Below, piece by piece: positions 6,491 through 7,229 of a stretch of 7,229 bases of DNA; position 1 is the stretch's first letter; every line of letters starts with the position of its first letter. Source of the stretch: Thermoplasmata archaeon (GTDB taxonomy: Archaea > Thermoplasmatota > Thermoplasmata > Thermoplasmatales > Thermoplasmataceae); assembly GCA_021847855.1 (NCBI GenBank), contig JAJZOT010000074.1, positions 1 to 7,229 on the forward strand, written 5' to 3'. A program made the position numbers and the translations under genes. A model generated the notes under the pieces. It ran no database searches. It was not told where the DNA came from and saw only the letters and a program-made list of their open reading frames with translations.

Positions 6491-6653
6491 TATTGAATTT
6501 GATCTACGCACAGAATGTTAAGTGTGCATGGTGAAAGCACATAGCGTACTTTCATGCCTTTGCAATAGAACTTCATGTTCCCATGGCAAAGAAGCTCCAG
6601 CCATTTATGGGGAGAGAAATTACACCCCCTTTTGTTTTGATTGAATTCCCCTG
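6491..6653. other. Non-coding gap between the CBS and CopD-like genes
   Basis: No convincing gene, tRNA or oligo-T terminator is seen here. It contains an imperfect hairpin (6526-6557) and very short open frames on the plus strand (for example 6528-6644, 38 codons, and 6583-6660, 25 codons) without SD or recognisable similarity. Confidence 0.5.
6526..6557. other. Imperfect inverted repeat / hairpin in the intergenic gap
   Basis: GCAT (6526-6529) and GAAAG (6533-6537) can pair with CTTTC (6549-6553) and ATGC (6554-6557), giving nine pairs with a three-base bulge and an 11-base loop. It lies upstream of the CBS promoter and downstream of the CopD-like gene. It could be an operator, an RNA structure in the 3' region of the CopD-like transcript, or chance. 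Confidence 0.3.
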
Positions 6654-7139
6654 TCAGTAAAACGGAAGGGCAAAGGCAATTGCAGCTATTACGAGAATCA
6701 GACCCAGGGTGATAAAAGAGGCAATGTGTGTTCTTTTTCTGATGATCTTCGCCTGATCAAGTTTATCCTCGGCAACAAGTCGCATGATCAATTTGCCATG
6801 ATAAAGGTTATTTGCGTACATAAGCACCAGCATAATCACCACCAGAATGCTTTTTGCCAATAGCAACTGTCCGCCAGGAGTAGTTGTCAGATCTGAAAAA
6901 TTTGGGACATATCCTAATCCCAGGTAAACTCCTGTTATTATTAATATTATTACAGAAAGGTCCGTTAATCTCCCAAACAGCCTGCCAATCATTCCTACTA
7001 TTCTTGTCCTTTCTTTCTCATCGCTGGTAATCTTATAGGAAACAGGCCAGACTACCATCCAGATAAAAAATGAACCTCCTATGAAAAATACAGCAGTCAG
7101 GGCATGAATCCACAGTACGATGAGGAAAAGCCAACTCAT
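6654..7139 (-). CDS. CopD-like four-helix integral membrane protein
   Basis: The product of 161 residues is very hydrophobic, with four likely membrane helices, at about 2-31 (LFLIVLWIHALTAVFFIGG, with a His in the first helix), 54-76 (after GRLFGRLTD), 92-114 (AKSILVVIMLVLMYANNLYH) and 138-159. The WIHALTAVFFIGGSFF opening, the third-helix KSIL...YANNLYHGKL and the overall four-helix layout resemble the CopD / copper resistance D membrane family, whose members are proposed to move or bind copper or to act as small heme-type membrane proteins. Assignment is by pattern only; no copper gene is next to it. I prefer ATG 7139 to TTG 7145 because a TATA-like box sits about 28 bases before 7139, which suggests a leaderless message. 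It is probably a monocistronic unit; the 196 bases after its stop separate it from the CBS gene. Confidence 0.68.
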   Translation of the reverse strand: MSWLFLIVLWIHALTAVFFIGGSFFIWMVVWPVSYKITSDEKERTRIVGMIGRLFGRLTDLSVIILIITGVYLGLGYVPNFSDLTTTPGGQLLLAKSILVVIMLVLMYANNLYHGKLIMRLVAEDKLDQAKIIRKRTHIASFITLGLILVIAAIAFALPFY

Positions 7140-7161
7140 AGCCAAACATAAGAAAAGTGGG

Positions 7162-7172
7162 ATTTAATTTTT
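7162..7172 (-). promoter_or_regulatory. TATA-box-like promoter element of the CopD-like gene
   Basis: On the minus strand this reads AAAAATTAAAT, centred about 28 bases before ATG 7139. It has the same geometry as the box before the CBS gene and predicts a start of transcription at or beside the ATG. Confidence 0.5.
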
Positions 7173-7189
7173 GGGTATAACGATGTTGT

Positions 7190-7197
7190 AAAAAAAA
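7190..7197 (-). terminator. Oligo-T terminator after the partial gene at the right edge
   Basis: Eight consecutive T on the minus strand begin five bases after the TAA at 7205-7203. It is a typical archaeal intrinsic terminator and sits just before the CopD-like gene's promoter. Confidence 0.55.
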
Positions 7198-7202
7198 GTA
7201 GA

Positions 7203-7229
7203 TTATTCTCCATTTTCAGTAGCAGCACC
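7203..7229 (-). CDS. Possible 3' end of an unidentified minus-strand gene
   Basis: From the window edge the minus strand reads Gly-Ala-Ala-Thr-Glu-Asn-Gly-Glu followed by TAA, then an oligo-T tract. An Ala/Glu-rich hydrophilic tail ending just before a terminator looks like a genuine protein C-terminus. Eight codons are too few to name the protein, and the other frames cannot be excluded. Confidence 0.4.
   Translation of the reverse strand, partial: GAATENGE

Noticed and set aside
6458..6511. N-terminal extension of the CBS protein from GTG 6511
   Set aside because: The extension is AT-rich, unlike CBS sequence, and contains the likely TATA box of the gene.
6558..6590. CTTTGC ... GCAAAG inverted repeat in the gap
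   Set aside because: Only six pairs with a loop of over twenty bases; too weak to call a structure.
6528..6644. 38-codon Cys-containing small frame in the intergenic gap (CLC...C...C pattern)
   Set aside because: No SD or TATA-like box, overlaps the hairpin, and the cysteines do not form a known motif; probably chance.
1..7229. tRNA, rRNA, CRISPR, insertion sequence or defence system
   Set aside because: No cloverleaf-like sequence, regularly spaced repeats, transposase motif or terminal inverted repeats were seen; coding content is conserved housekeeping genes.

Overview
The window looks like ordinary chromosomal sequence from an archaeon, most likely of the Thermoplasmata (Thermoplasma/Ferroplasma-like). 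The reasons are the alpha2-type glycyl-tRNA synthetase, heavy use of AGG (Arg) and ATA (Ile) codons, SD motifs of the AGGTG/AGGAG type inside operons, and AT-rich TATA-like boxes placed about 27 bases before two ATG codons, as in leaderless archaeal transcripts. The assignment is inferred from style and protein character; no database search was possible.

Plus strand, 1-4177: an iron-sulfur cluster assembly (SUF) operon. It starts inside sufB (5' end outside the window) and continues with sufD, sufS, sufU and a small ferredoxin gene. The genes are nearly contiguous: a 6-base gap (sufB/sufD), a 23-base overlap (sufD/sufS), a 4-base ATGA overlap (sufS/sufU) and a 4-base gap (sufU/ferredoxin). 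SufS takes sulfur from cysteine, SufU relays sulfur or metal, SufB and SufD form the scaffold (with the SufC ATPase, probably encoded just upstream), and the ferredoxin is a plausible electron donor or recipient. A T-rich tract just after the ferredoxin stop is a candidate terminator.

Minus strand, 7229-4152: first the last few codons of an unidentified gene followed by an oligo-T terminator (right edge). Next comes a four-helix CopD-like membrane protein (7139-6654), then a 196-base non-coding gap with the promoter of the next unit. That unit is a two-gene operon of a four-CBS-domain protein (6457-5615) and glycyl-tRNA synthetase (5618-4152), joined by an ATGA overlap. glyS converges with the ferredoxin gene and the two coding regions overlap by 26 bases.

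No mobile element, CRISPR array, rRNA, tRNA or clearly new system is visible. The points most worth following up are an apparent 20-residue internal tandem duplication next to the catalytic cysteine of SufS, an Asp-ligand ferredoxin lacking the usual second disulfide cysteine, a SufU-type scaffold without the SufU insertion, and the tight coupling of a CBS sensor-like protein to glyS.
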